Part shown: positions 8,996 through 17,232 of the stretch, piece by piece
How the letters are laid out: each line of letters begins with the position of its first letter
Numbering within the stretch: position 1 is the first letter of the stretch
Translations under genes and position numbers: made by a program
Notes under the pieces: model-generated
The model's input: the letters and a program-made list of their open reading frames with translations, nothing else
Database searches by the model: none
Told to the model about the DNA's origin: nothing
Source of the DNA: Patescibacteria group bacterium UBA2135
Lineage (GTDB): Bacteria > Patescibacteriota > Minisyncoccia > Phycocordibacterales > UBA2135
DNA length: 41,774 bases
Assembly: GCA_002327685.1 (NCBI GenBank)
Contig: DCXN01000022.1
Span: 1-41,774 of the forward strand
Reading direction: 5' to 3'

Positions 8996-9018
8996 GCTTT
9001 GCTTTATAGAACCATTTT

Positions 9019-10950
9019 TCAAAGGGAAATGTTGTATTCCCTCATCCATAATTCAAAAGTATAGAGCATCCAGATATTAAGCCCCTTCCTGCTATTCGGA
9101 GAAATATTAGTATCTTTGAGCCATTCTTTGAGCGCACCCTTATTATACAGTGGCGCTCCTCTTGTATTTGGAGAAAGTAGAGTCTCGGAAATAATATCTT
9201 GAAAATCTGCGCCAAACCACTGATCTAGGGGAGCTGGTGGCCCGAGTTTCTTGCGATTTACTATCTCATCTGGAAGATATTTTCTTCCAATCTCTCGCAA
9301 AAGATATTTTGTAGTATCGTGAACTTCGCTTATCTGGTCACTATTTAAAAGTTCCGCTTGGTGTTTATTGTCTGATGATTTCCATCGCATTTTATATTTA
9401 AGCGGCAAGGTTGAAACATATTCAACAAGGTTGAAGTCAATAAATGGCTCGCGCGCCTCAACAGAATACGCCATAGAAGAAGTATCGAGACGATGAAGAA
9501 GACCTGGCAAATGAGCTCTTTCAAAAACATACATGTATTGTTCTATTTGAGAAAGTTCTTTTGCTTTACTAAATAAATCTATGAAAAAGTTTTCATTGAG
9601 TAGCGTCTTTTTATCCATCGAAAAGAGATCTGGATTTAGAAGGCTTCGTTCTTTTTCAAGTTCAAAATAAGAATATTGATTTAAAAAATGATCAATGGTT
9701 TCCGGGGCCTCAAGTGTCCCATATTCTTTGAGAAGATTTTTCTCAAGTACCTCTCGCCCACTACCGCTCAAATATAATTTATCTTTCAAAAGATGTAAGC
9801 GCTCAAAGTCATATCCACTTCTAAAAATTCTTCCATATCCTCCAAACAATTCATCAGCCCCTTCTCCGGCCAAAATAACGGTGATATATTTTTTGAGCTC
9901 TTTGGACAAAATAAGTCCCGACACTTCAAAAGGAACCGCAAGAGGCGCGTCTTTAATTCGAATTGTTTCAGGAATTGCATCTAAATATTCTTTTCCGCTT
10001 AAAGTAATTTCATGGTGATCAGTGTTAAATAGTTGTGCTACTTTTCGCGCGAAAGGAAATTCGTTAAAACCATCTTCCGGAAAACCAACAGAAAAAGTCT
10101 TTATTTTTTTACCTGATAGAGACGCCATAATCGCCGTAATTAAGCTTGAATCAAGTCCACCGCTTAAATATGCGCCAGTGGGTACGTCACTGCGAAGACG
10201 GAGTTCAATTGACCGTTTCAGAAGTTGGTATGTTTTTTCTATTACATCTCTGTCTTGCAAACTATCGGTTGATTGCGAGACGGGTAATTCCCAATATTGT
10301 TCTAACTTCATTTTTCCTCCCGAGATAGTGAGGAAATGCCCAGGTAAAAGCGAGTAAATACCTTCAAAAAATGTTTTCTCTCCAAGAGAATATCTAAAGC
10401 TTAGAAAATCCAAAAACGAAGCTTTGTTTAGTTTTCGCTCGATATTTGAAAGGGTAAGAATACCTTTTATTTCAGAGGCAAAATAAAATGCTCCATCTTG
10501 CAATAAGTAGTAAAGCGGCTTAACACCTAATCTGTCCCGCGCAACAAACAGTTGTTTTTCCTTCTTGTCCCAAACAGCGAATGCAAACATGCCATTTAGT
10601 TTTTGGAGGCTTCTACTCCCCCATTTTATGTACGCGGCGAGAAGTACTTCGGTGTCTGTTTGTGTTTTGAAATTATAAAAATTCTTTAATTCCTCGCGAA
10701 GCTCTCGATAATTATAAATTTCCCCATTAAACACTATTGTATAGCGGCCATCATTTGAAAAAAACGGTTGATGCCCTGCTTCTGAAAGATCAATGATTGA
10801 AAGTCGGCGATGGCCAAGTGCTATTCCTTCTTGTGGTGCATAATAGATACCTGCATCGTCTGGTCCCCGATGAGTCATGGTGTCCCGTGCTTTTATGAAT
10901 TGTTCTTGAGTTGGTAGTTTTTTCCCTAACGCTCCTATAATTGCGCACAT
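9019..10950 (-). CDS. asnB: asparagine synthetase-type amidotransferase (AsnB family)
   Basis: 643 residues. The N-terminal glutaminase domain starts MCAIIG, with the nucleophile Cys2, and contains RGPDDAG and FNGEIYNY. The synthetase domain has the PP-loop SGGLDSS, GEGADELFGGY and MAYSVEAREPF. Full-length AsnB members make asparagine from aspartate and glutamine. Copies in O-antigen loci also amidate uronic acids, which fits the sugar-acid genes just downstream and the UDP-sugar dehydrogenase at 31803. It lies 5 nt downstream of the glycerophosphotransferase-like gene, in the same operon. All key catalytic motifs are present. Confidence 0.92.
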   Translation of the reverse strand: MCAIIGALGKKLPTQEQFIKARDTMTHRGPDDAGIYYAPQEGIALGHRRLSIIDLSEAGHQPFFSNDGRYTIVFNGEIYNYRELREELKNFYNFKTQTDTEVLLAAYIKWGSRSLQKLNGMFAFAVWDKKEKQLFVARDRLGVKPLYYLLQDGAFYFASEIKGILTLSNIERKLNKASFLDFLSFRYSLGEKTFFEGIYSLLPGHFLTISGGKMKLEQYWELPVSQSTDSLQDRDVIEKTYQLLKRSIELRLRSDVPTGAYLSGGLDSSLITAIMASLSGKKIKTFSVGFPEDGFNEFPFARKVAQLFNTDHHEITLSGKEYLDAIPETIRIKDAPLAVPFEVSGLILSKELKKYITVILAGEGADELFGGYGRIFRSGYDFERLHLLKDKLYLSGSGREVLEKNLLKEYGTLEAPETIDHFLNQYSYFELEKERSLLNPDLFSMDKKTLLNENFFIDLFSKAKELSQIEQYMYVFERAHLPGLLHRLDTSSMAYSVEAREPFIDFNLVEYVSTLPLKYKMRWKSSDNKHQAELLNSDQISEVHDTTKYLLREIGRKYLPDEIVNRKKLGPPAPLDQWFGADFQDIISETLLSPNTRGAPLYNKGALKEWLKDTNISPNSRKGLNIWMLYTFELWMREYNISL

Positions 10951-10955
10951 AGAAT

Positions 10956-12311
10956 TTAAGCTTGATTTACAATACGAATTAGCGCACCTGTTATTCTCTC
11001 TGCTGATTTTCCATCAGTCTTGTGCATAAATGTATCAATCATCTTTTTACTATCTTTTTGTTTTCCTTTTTCTAAAATACCTTTAAGCACAGTGAGAAAT
11101 TCTTTTTCATTTTTTGCAAGCCATGTTCCACCTGAAGCCATTAACTCTTTTACATAATCACTCACAAATAAGCGCCTTATTGAATCATTTTTTCTTGAAA
11201 CCGATTCAGCATCAAAATCAAAATTAACTACTTCTGTGCCACACGCAACGGCATCAAGCGAAAGGGTTGACGCGGCATTCACGCAAACATCAACATGGTA
11301 TAGGGAATTAAAAAGATTGTGGATGTGATCTTCTGATGTATCAAAGTGATCACGGAGTTCGTGATTTTGTTTATCGCTTTTGTCAACAACAACTCGCCCT
11401 TCATCCTTCAGGGCAGCAAAGCGATCTGCGTCTCCACGATAGCCAAGGTGCGGACGTACAAGAATATTCGCAGACACAAGTTCTCCTTGTCTCATCGCTT
11501 CTCGAATTAAAAGAACATGCTTTGCCTCATCAAAAAGTTGTGCACCTGAAGAACCATAGAGAATAATCTTTTTACTTGGATCAAGATTGTGTTTTTTGCA
11601 AAACTCCTCGCGTGACAACAGCCCCTCTTTTCTGGCATAAAAATCAAATTGCGGAATACCGGTTACCACAATTTTATCATAAACATATCCTTGAAACTCG
11701 CATGCCTTTGCGCGCATGAAATCATTCCACACTATAAGAAAATCCGCTTTGGTAGGAAATAGAGCCTGCGAAAGATTGTCCCAACTTTTCGGCATATCAA
11801 CAGTCGTAACACTGTGCCGTTTCGCACTTTTCAAAACCCCGCAATCACCACCGGCGGCGGTGTTAAAAACAAGAGCAGGCTTGTATTTTTCAAAAAGATA
11901 ATCATGTGCCCTGAGAGGATTTATTAAAGAATGTAACAGGCGTATGAAATGTTTTGCTCCAGGAATAAACCGTAATGGCGCAAAAAAAATCATCCGGAGC
12001 GGGAAAAAAAATTGATTCGGCTGCTTGGGAGTTCCAATACTGTATTTATACCGCGCATATACAGTACTATTAAAAACAACTCCTTTATATAATTCTTTAA
12101 AAAATTTTCTAAATTTTTCTTTCTGATTCCAATAGAGTGGTTCGAGTATTAAATTCTCATGTGCAAAATCAGCAAATAATTCTGGCATATCGTGATACGG
12201 TGTCAAAACAACCACACGAAAATCTTGGTCAAGGAGTCGAGAAACAACTCCTGTGCGAAATATGTTTCGAATAATCCCTCCACGTGAAATAGTAATAAAA
12301 ATCGTCTTCAT
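10956..12311 (-). CDS. CDP-glycerol glycerophosphotransferase-like GT-B protein
   Basis: 451 residues. It is a GT-B-like protein with the N-terminal KTIFITISRGG, a central KIILYGSSGAQLFDE and VRPHLGYRGD, and a C-terminal VDVCVNAASTLSLDAVACGTEVVNFDFD. The last resembles the donor-binding end of glycerophosphotransferase-like or DUF354-type transferases (S/T-T/S-x2-D-A/E-A). It probably transfers an activated alcohol or sugar to a lipid-linked glycan. It is the first gene of the asnB operon, and its link to a LicC-like nucleotidyltransferase and a glycerate kinase suggests that the transferred group may be made by them. No signal peptide or clear membrane helix is seen. Specificity is not determined. 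Confidence 0.65.
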   Translation of the reverse strand: MKTIFITISRGGIIRNIFRTGVVSRLLDQDFRVVVLTPYHDMPELFADFAHENLILEPLYWNQKEKFRKFFKELYKGVVFNSTVYARYKYSIGTPKQPNQFFFPLRMIFFAPLRFIPGAKHFIRLLHSLINPLRAHDYLFEKYKPALVFNTAAGGDCGVLKSAKRHSVTTVDMPKSWDNLSQALFPTKADFLIVWNDFMRAKACEFQGYVYDKIVVTGIPQFDFYARKEGLLSREEFCKKHNLDPSKKIILYGSSGAQLFDEAKHVLLIREAMRQGELVSANILVRPHLGYRGDADRFAALKDEGRVVVDKSDKQNHELRDHFDTSEDHIHNLFNSLYHVDVCVNAASTLSLDAVACGTEVVNFDFDAESVSRKNDSIRRLFVSDYVKELMASGGTWLAKNEKEFLTVLKGILEKGKQKDSKKMIDTFMHKTDGKSAERITGALIRIVNQA

Positions 12312-12324
12312 AATACATACAACC

Positions 12325-12402
12325 CTACTGTTTTTGCTTTAGTTCCGACAATATAATTTTCAAAAAAGATCCTCGCGGCGAGAGTGCAGAAACTTTTCTC
12401 AT
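12325..12402 (-). CDS. possible 25-residue small ORF
   Basis: An ATG at 12402 opens a 25-codon frame (begins MRKVSALSPRGSFLK) ending at TAG 12325-12327, in the 183-nt leader before the glycerophosphotransferase-like gene. A GGA lies about 12 nt upstream. The composition is protein-like, but length alone carries no weight. It could be a leader peptide or chance. Confidence 0.25.
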   Translation of the reverse strand: MRKVSALSPRGSFLKIILSELKQKQ

Positions 12403-12494
12403 TATTTCATCTTCCTAAATCATCACCATTAAACACTTTGTCCAACTTCATTTGCAAATTTTTAAATGTGCACACTCTGAAGACGGAGCTTGCA

Positions 12495-13508
12495 TTACAT
12501 TTCGTTATGAAACAATACCTCGGTACCTGATTGCACAAATTTTATTGGCACTTCTTTAAATCCTAAATCCAGGAGATTGTTTTCTGATGCAATTTTTGTA
12601 ACAGATTTTCTAATTAAATTGTGCTTTTGCGGATCAGCAAGAAAAAGAACACAACCTCCGCCTCCTGCTCCTAGGACTTTTCCTCCCCATGCACCAGCAT
12701 TTCGTCCTGCTTCATAAAATGAGTCTATTACGGAATTAGTAATATTCCCTGCAAGGGTTTTCTTAGAGGTCCATCCTTCGTGAAGCATCTCTCCCATGCC
12801 CTCTACGTCCCCTGTAAGTAGCAGTTTTTCAAAATCAAAGACGGAATCAGACATCTTTTTATATGTTTCAAGATGTTCGTCCATATCTACATTTTGAACT
12901 TTCAAAATGCTAGACGCGGAACGAGTAATGCCAGTAAAAAAAAGGATGAGGTGATCTTCTAATGGAGAGCTTTTTTTATAATCAAGAAAAACCGGCTTAA
13001 CTTCAACTGAATCGTCTTCGTTAAATTGGATTACGTTAAGCCCGCCATACGCGGCAGCATATTGATCTTGCTTACCAATCGGTTCTTTTAGCATATCAAG
13101 TTCCAGCCGGCATGCGGCACACGCGGCTTCTTCAGGACTCAATTTTTTCCCTAAATGTGTGTAAAGTCCTTTAAGGAGAGCGGCGGCAAAACTTGAAGAA
13201 GAACCAAGACCGGTTTTTGCTGGAAGGTCAGCAAACGTGCCTATCTCTACCCCAGGATCAATAATTCCAAGGTCAAGCAAAGCTTCCCTAATGCTTGGAT
13301 GCTCTAATTCTCTGGGATGAGATACCCATTCTACTTTGCTATACCGTACAATAAATTTATTAACTAATGGCACAGGATGGACGACAGCGTACACATACTT
13401 ATCAACAGTCACGGAAATAACTCTCCCTGGATATTTGCGATAAAAGGCGGGTAGATCAGTTCCCCCACCCACAAAACTTATACGTAACGGCGCGCGTGTT
13501 ATGATCAT
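12495..13508 (-). CDS. hddA: GHMP kinase, D-glycero-D-manno-heptose 7-phosphate kinase-like
   Basis: 337 residues, close to HddA length. It starts MIITRAPLRISFVGGGTDLP as in HddA and related sugar kinases, has the GHMP ATP-binding loop GLGSSSSFAAALLKG near 96-110, and the C-terminal GAGGGGCVLFL motif. HddA phosphorylates heptose 7-phosphate at C1 for GDP-heptose synthesis. The neighbouring nucleotidyltransferase (13620-14339) is the natural next step. GmhA and GmhB homologues are not seen in the window, so the substrate could be another sugar such as fucose or a related deoxysugar. The spacer upstream (13509-13620) consists of a 9-nt-unit inverted array running from the previous stop codon almost to this start codon. 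Confidence 0.82.
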   Translation of the reverse strand: MIITRAPLRISFVGGGTDLPAFYRKYPGRVISVTVDKYVYAVVHPVPLVNKFIVRYSKVEWVSHPRELEHPSIREALLDLGIIDPGVEIGTFADLPAKTGLGSSSSFAAALLKGLYTHLGKKLSPEEAACAACRLELDMLKEPIGKQDQYAAAYGGLNVIQFNEDDSVEVKPVFLDYKKSSPLEDHLILFFTGITRSASSILKVQNVDMDEHLETYKKMSDSVFDFEKLLLTGDVEGMGEMLHEGWTSKKTLAGNITNSVIDSFYEAGRNAGAWGGKVLGAGGGGCVLFLADPQKHNLIRKSVTKIASENNLLDLGFKEVPIKFVQSGTEVLFHNEM

Positions 13509-13520
13509 AAAAATAATATA

Positions 13521-13620
13521 ATCCGAAATTTACGAAACAGTATCCGAAACTACGAAAGACTCTTGTTCCTTGATTTTACACAATTTCGTAGATTTCGGAT
13601 AGGTTTTTGTAGTTTCAGAT
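13521..13620. repeat. inverted array of 9-nt units between two genes
   Basis: The left arm holds units at 13521, 13530, 13541 and 13550 (types ATCCGAAAT and CTACGAAAG). The right arm (13583-13620) holds the reverse complements of the same unit types, with the same 9-9-2-9-9 organisation. The loop is about 24 nt (13559-13582). The right end touches the stop codon (13620-13622) of the nucleotidyltransferase, and the left end is about 12 nt from the kinase start codon. Confidence 0.85.
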
Positions 13621-14339
13621 TATTTCTTTACTTCCATTGCTCTGAAAAACGCCTCTGCTTTTTTTAGCCGTTCCGGCGTACCTATATCATAAAACCGATT
13701 TTTTGAGACATAAGTTATAAGTTCTTTTTGCTGTATAAGATCAGGAAAAAGTACTTCTCCAAGAGCATTTGAATGTTTCTGGGGAAGGTTAGCAATAACT
13801 TCTTTTCTTAACACCATGACTCCTGCCTCCACGTGCGTTGCGCCTTGTACCCCACGCTGTTGATATTGTGTAACATGACCCATTTCATCAACACATAAAT
13901 TATAACGGTAATCATCACCACGATCTTTTTCATCTTTATATTGATATGAAACCGCCGCCGCCTGCTTCTTTGACTGTTTGTAAAAACGGACGAGGTCCTT
14001 AAAATTGAGTAATATAAAATTGTCGCCATACAATAGCAAAAAAGAATCCGCGAGTTTTGGATAAGCCAAACAGAGAGCCCCGCTGACTCCGAGCGGTTTA
14101 GTTTCTTTTGAGTAATTAATATTGACCCCAAACTCACTGCCATCTCCAAAATATTGCTCTATTGCATCTCCCAAGTGACCAGTAAGAATGAGTATTTCCG
14201 TAATATCATTTTTCTTTAATAACTCAATGATATATTCCAAAAACGGACGCCCGCTGATATTAACCATCGGTTTGGGAATAGTTTCTGTTATGGGGTGAAG
14301 TCGTGTGCCCAACCCTCCTGCTAATATAACTGCCTGCAT
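13620..14339 (-). CDS. sugar-1-phosphate nucleotidyltransferase (HddC/RmlA-like)
   Basis: About 239 residues from the ATG at 14339; an upstream in-frame extension to 14399 overlaps a terminator and looks non-coding. MQAVILAGGLGTRLHPITE and IPKPMVNISGRPFLEY are the NTP-binding loop and catalytic lysine region, LLLYGDNF the metal-binding Asp motif, VEAGVMVL the sugar-binding Glu, and RFYDIGTPERL the C-terminal motif. It forms an NDP-sugar from a sugar 1-phosphate. Pairing with the HddA-like kinase downstream suggests GDP-heptose synthesis, but GMP- and other NMP-transferases share these motifs. No Shine-Dalgarno is visible. Confidence 0.85.
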   Translation of the reverse strand: MQAVILAGGLGTRLHPITETIPKPMVNISGRPFLEYIIELLKKNDITEILILTGHLGDAIEQYFGDGSEFGVNINYSKETKPLGVSGALCLAYPKLADSFLLLYGDNFILLNFKDLVRFYKQSKKQAAAVSYQYKDEKDRGDDYRYNLCVDEMGHVTQYQQRGVQGATHVEAGVMVLRKEVIANLPQKHSNALGEVLFPDLIQQKELITYVSKNRFYDIGTPERLKKAEAFFRAMEVKK

Positions 14340-14356
14340 AGGAAAATACTGCCATA
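14340..14356. repeat. 17-bp direct repeat, copy A
   Basis: AGGAAAATACTGCCATA occurs here, immediately before the nucleotidyltransferase start codon, and again at 15179-15195. The following bases in both copies also include an AAAAGCC block. The two copies bracket the Nudix gene unit, so that unit may have been inserted or duplicated with this border. Confidence 0.7.
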
Positions 14357-14396
14357 TTTTTTTTAGCAAGAAAAGCCTTGGAGTATATGGTACAGA

Positions 14397-14429
14397 CAAA
14401 AAAAGCGCAGGATGGTGTTCTCTGCGCTT
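14397..14429 (-). terminator. rho-independent terminator of the Nudix gene
   Basis: AAGCGCAG (14403-14410) and CTGCGCTT (14422-14429) form a perfect stem, with a T-run on the minus strand at its lower-coordinate side. Confidence 0.85.
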
Positions 14430-14482
14430 ATCATTTCTGTTGTATATTATCCTTTTTGTACTAATACTATCAGATTATTTTT

Positions 14483-15100
14483 CTATTCTCCAAAAGCGGC
14501 ATCCCAATACAATAGGAGCAATTCACGAGTGCTTTCTTCAAACCGTTCCATCTGACCACGAGTGTACAATTGAACCCCATGATCTAAATCAAATTGCGTT
14601 GGATCAAGTTTTATTTCTTGAATTTCTTTAGCTGTCGGAACAAAGCAATAAGTATAAGTCATACAATGTTCACCGAGTTCTTGTGGCTCTACATCTCTAC
14701 ACTCCCAGAAAGATTCAAAAGCGAACAAAAAAATTAACTCATGCGGTTTTACACGTATACCAGACTCAAGATAACATTTTTCTGCCGCTGACTCTGCAGT
14801 AGTTAGACCACGACGCTGTGCTCCGCCACCAAACGGCCATCGCCCCTTAGCTGAATGTTGAATACGCTTGCCAAGATAAAAGCCCTTAGTTTTTGGCTCA
14901 ACAGGCAACACGTCAGCACAAATTCTTGGAAAAGCCGCTATACATCTGCCATATTCACCAGCAGGAAGGCGTGGGGATCTTGTCCATGTTTTTCGGAAAT
15001 CTCCGCCGCGTTCCATCCAAACCACTGGTGGTTGCATAGGTGCTGTTGGGACGAACAGTGGACGTGGTGTCTTACTAACAAGCTTCGGGATAACTCCCAT
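14483..15100 (-). CDS. Nudix protein, GDP-mannose mannosyl hydrolase-like
   Basis: 205 residues. The Nudix region is at about 91-116 (WPFGGGAQRRGLTTAES, AAEKCYLESGI). The canonical REUXEE is degenerate: E107-K108 and a single E112. GDP-mannose mannosyl hydrolase (NudD/Gmm) also lacks a canonical glutamate (its motif ends AELGL), and the following FAFESFWECRD with aromatic residues fits that subgroup. It may hydrolyse GDP-sugars or be catalytically altered. TAGGAGG lies just before the ATG, a strong ribosome binding site. Its own promoter (TTGACT) and terminator show a single-gene transcription unit that interrupts the weakly led glycan operons. Confidence 0.7.
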   Translation of the reverse strand: MGVIPKLVSKTPRPLFVPTAPMQPPVVWMERGGDFRKTWTRSPRLPAGEYGRCIAAFPRICADVLPVEPKTKGFYLGKRIQHSAKGRWPFGGGAQRRGLTTAESAAEKCYLESGIRVKPHELIFLFAFESFWECRDVEPQELGEHCMTYTYCFVPTAKEIQEIKLDPTQFDLDHGVQLYTRGQMERFEESTRELLLLYWDAAFGE

Positions 15101-15136
15101 AAAAACCTCCTACAGTAAAGAGCTGTGCTACATCGG

Positions 15137-15165
15137 ACACTACAGTATTTTCTTCTATCAGTCAA
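15137..15165 (-). promoter_or_regulatory. putative sigma-70 promoter of the Nudix gene
   Basis: On the minus strand, TTGACT (15165-15160) is followed after 17 nt by TAGTGT (15142-15137), a weak -10. The gene starts at 15100 with a strong Shine-Dalgarno. Confidence 0.4.
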
Positions 15166-15178
15166 GTTTTTTCTGCAC

Positions 15179-15195
15179 AGGAAAATACTGCCATA
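15179..15195. repeat. 17-bp direct repeat, copy B
   Basis: Same 17 bases as 14340-14356. It lies between the Nudix promoter and the terminator of the GalT-like gene. Confidence 0.7.
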
Positions 15196-15205
15196 ATTTT
15201 CCCAG

Positions 15206-15240
15206 AAAAAGCCCTCTCCGATATGTGTCGGGGAGGGCTT
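15206..15240 (-). terminator. rho-independent terminator of the HIT/GalT-like gene
   Basis: AAGCCCTCTCCGA (15209-15221) pairs with TCGGGGAGGGCTT (15228-15240) except for one position, with a T5 run on the minus strand after the stem. Confidence 0.9.
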
Positions 15241-15261
15241 TAGAGCTCTCACTAAAAGGAA

Positions 15262-16098
15262 CTACAAACCAGAGCGAAGATGTGCGGCTGTTTTCTCGTG
15301 CGACCAAGGAAGACATATTACACCAGCACCCATAAGAGCAAGATATTCAGTGACACACCAGTTATTCAAAACCGGGACAATGGTCCCGTAACAAAAATTG
15401 CCCTCTTTAAAAACCAATCCTACGCCAAAGTCCGGGGGTAATCCTTGCACACTTCTAAATTTATCAGCGTACAGAGCCAGTAGACGATGAACAGCTTCTC
15501 CAAATCTGATATTGTCAAAATGTCCATCAATAAAAAGATAGCACTGGCCAGCTCTATGCCCGCCGGCAACTACTGTTACTCCGTTGTGACGAAAAATAAT
15601 TCGTGAGTCTGTTTCCGCTACCTCGCGCACATGACGCAATGGTAGTTGCTCATTTTTAAAAATTGAAATATTTTCCCCCGCAGGATCAAAAATATGATAA
15701 TGGAGATGTGGAATATTTTGTCCTGCAAGATAACCGCTGTGTACTCCTACGTTGATAAGATCGTGGTCATTCTTTCTAACAACACCTTCTATAATTCCAA
15801 GCGCAAGAGTAATTTCCTCAATGCCGCCTAGATCCCATAACTTCTCCGCCACCCAACACTCTTTAGGGACAAGCATCTGGTGAAAGCCCCGCGGTGTAAA
15901 AATATTTTCAATTAAAAGCCATTCACCCCCGCGATACAATTTGATTATCTCCTCTTCTTTAAGAACACCCAACGCAAACGGGCAGTTTTCTGGGTCTACT
16001 CTTATTTGCACTTGCCACGGTCTATTTAATTTAATTTCATCTCTTGTTCCTCCTGAAATAGTAGTTATTTCACCTACTGGAAATCGTTCAACATCCAT
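15262..16098 (-). CDS. HIT-superfamily nucleotidyltransferase/hydrolase (GalT-like)
   Basis: 278 residues. INVGVHSGYLAGQNIPHLHYHIFDP contains a HxHxH catalytic triad (H131, H133, H135) as in HIT and galactose-1-phosphate uridylyltransferase proteins; an earlier WLLIENIFTP segment resembles the region preceding the active site in GalT-like enzymes. A nucleotidyl-transfer or hydrolysis role on a nucleotide sugar is likely, with the middle His as nucleophile. AGGA lies about 6 nt before the ATG. It has its own consensus-like promoter (16134-16162) and terminator, like the neighbouring Nudix gene. Both could salvage or edit nucleotide sugars for the glycan pathway. Confidence 0.72.
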   Translation of the reverse strand: MDVERFPVGEITTISGGTRDEIKLNRPWQVQIRVDPENCPFALGVLKEEEIIKLYRGGEWLLIENIFTPRGFHQMLVPKECWVAEKLWDLGGIEEITLALGIIEGVVRKNDHDLINVGVHSGYLAGQNIPHLHYHIFDPAGENISIFKNEQLPLRHVREVAETDSRIIFRHNGVTVVAGGHRAGQCYLFIDGHFDNIRFGEAVHRLLALYADKFRSVQGLPPDFGVGLVFKEGNFCYGTIVPVLNNWCVTEYLALMGAGVICLPWSHEKTAAHLRSGL

Positions 16099-16133
16099 TC
16101 TTCTGTCCTTATTGCTGTTTATTTCTCAAAAAA

Positions 16134-16162
16134 ATTTAACATATCTTTAGACTATTTGTCAA
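16134..16162 (-). promoter_or_regulatory. sigma-70-type promoter of the HIT/GalT-like gene
   Basis: On the minus strand, perfect -35 TTGACA (16162-16157), 17-nt spacer, -10 TTAAAT (16139-16134). The gene starts 36 nt downstream at 16098. Confidence 0.65.
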
Positions 16163-16188
16163 TCTTTGCCTGTCTAACGCGTTTTAAT

Positions 16189-17115
16189 TTATTTGTTTTC
16201 CAACACTTCTTTTACAATATACGGTGTTCTTCCTTTGTTTTCATAATAGATTCGGAAGAGTATTTCGGCAAGGAAACCCATCATGACAAGTAATACACCA
16301 ACAATAATAAAGAGTGCCGCAAGAACAGGAAGAGGTGTCTGCGTGAACGTCCATAACCCCATAAATTTAAGCACAATGGCCACCACACCTGCAACAAATC
16401 CTAAAAACATAGATACCAATCCCCACCCTCCGAAAAATAAAAGCGGTCGCGCAAAATAATCGGAGAAGAATTTTACCACCATAAGATCAGTGAATATTTT
16501 CGCCACTTTTAAAGATGAGTATTTTGTTTTACCAGACCTGCGTTCACTGTGCTCAACTGGAACTTCTGTAATTTTAAACCCGTGAGCATGAAAAATCGCG
16601 GGGACAAATGCGTGCATTTCCCCATATAACATAATATTGCGAAACGCCTCTTTTCTGCATACTTTAAACGGAGAGCTAAAATCGTGAAGTTCAACTCCCA
16701 CCACACGAGATGTAAGAGCGTTTGCAAACCGAGAAAGTAATTTACGGTGAAGTGGATCATGGCGATTTTTGCGCCATCCAGAGACAGAGTCGTACCCTTC
16801 GCGTAATCTCTCAAGCATTTTTGGTATATCCTCGGGACTGTTTTGTAAATCTGCGTCGAGGAGAACAACAATATCGCCTTGTGCCTGCCTGATACCTTCA
16901 TTGAGCGCCGCAGCTTGTCCCATTTTCTTCACAAAGACAATAATTTTTATTGGAGAGAGAGACTTGAGTAATGGTAGTGTATTGTCGGTAGAAGGACCCT
17001 CAGAGGCAATAATTTCATACGGCTCACCAATTGTATCAAGTGTTTTTTTAAGCCGCGCATGCAGTTCTAAAACGTTTCCTTCTTCGTTGTATGTTGGAAA
17101 AATAACTGAAAGCAT
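16189..17115 (-). CDS. polyprenyl-phosphate GT2 (GtrB/DPM1-like)
   Basis: About 308 residues from the ATG at 17115 (MLSVIFPTYNEEGNV). The GT2 catalytic domain has SEGPSTDNT near 38-46, the DAD motif at 87-89 (LLDADLQN) and GQAAALNEG. Two C-terminal hydrophobic segments (about 228-255 and 262-292) match GtrB/bactoprenol glucosyltransferase topology. It would load a sugar onto undecaprenyl phosphate at the inner face of the membrane. A GtrA-type domain occurs in the fusion protein at 36460-37992 and could be a flippase partner. Upstream, the spacer to the epimerase gene is a 9-nt-unit inverted array that may overlap the longer reading frame to 17136. Confidence 0.85.
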   Translation of the reverse strand: MLSVIFPTYNEEGNVLELHARLKKTLDTIGEPYEIIASEGPSTDNTLPLLKSLSPIKIIVFVKKMGQAAALNEGIRQAQGDIVVLLDADLQNSPEDIPKMLERLREGYDSVSGWRKNRHDPLHRKLLSRFANALTSRVVGVELHDFSSPFKVCRKEAFRNIMLYGEMHAFVPAIFHAHGFKITEVPVEHSERRSGKTKYSSLKVAKIFTDLMVVKFFSDYFARPLLFFGGWGLVSMFLGFVAGVVAIVLKFMGLWTFTQTPLPVLAALFIIVGVLLVMMGFLAEILFRIYYENKGRTPYIVKEVLENK

Positions 17116-17123
17116 AAGGATAA

Positions 17124-17224
17124 TACTAATATACAAATTTTACGAATTATACTAATGGATACGAATACGACGCATTAGTATTATTCGTATCATTAGTACC
17201 ATTAGTACCATTAGTATATTGGTA
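17124..17224. repeat. inverted array of 9-nt units between GT2 and epimerase genes
   Basis: Left arm: TAC-led units begin at 17124, 17132, 17141, 17150 and 17160. Right arm: their reverse complements end in GTA at 17180, 17189, 17198, 17207, 17216 and 17224, an exact 9-nt period for four steps. Unit consensus is TAC-N-AAT-NN (for example TACTAATGG, TACGAATTA). It ends 9 nt from the epimerase stop codon. Confidence 0.88.
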
Positions 17225-17232
17225 TCGTTCTT

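Noticed and set aside
8995..9049. Longer start for the LicC-like nucleotidyltransferase
   Set aside because: The extra 18 residues are translated from the AsnB gene's end and precede the conserved N-terminus (AIICAAGRGNR), so the ATG at 8995 fits better.
16769..17155. 128-residue plus-strand frame over the GT2 gene
   Set aside because: Opposite a clear GT2 catalytic domain; no start signal.
17124..17224. CRISPR-like array
   Set aside because: Units are 9 nt, contiguous and without spacers, arranged as inverted arms; no cas genes are present.
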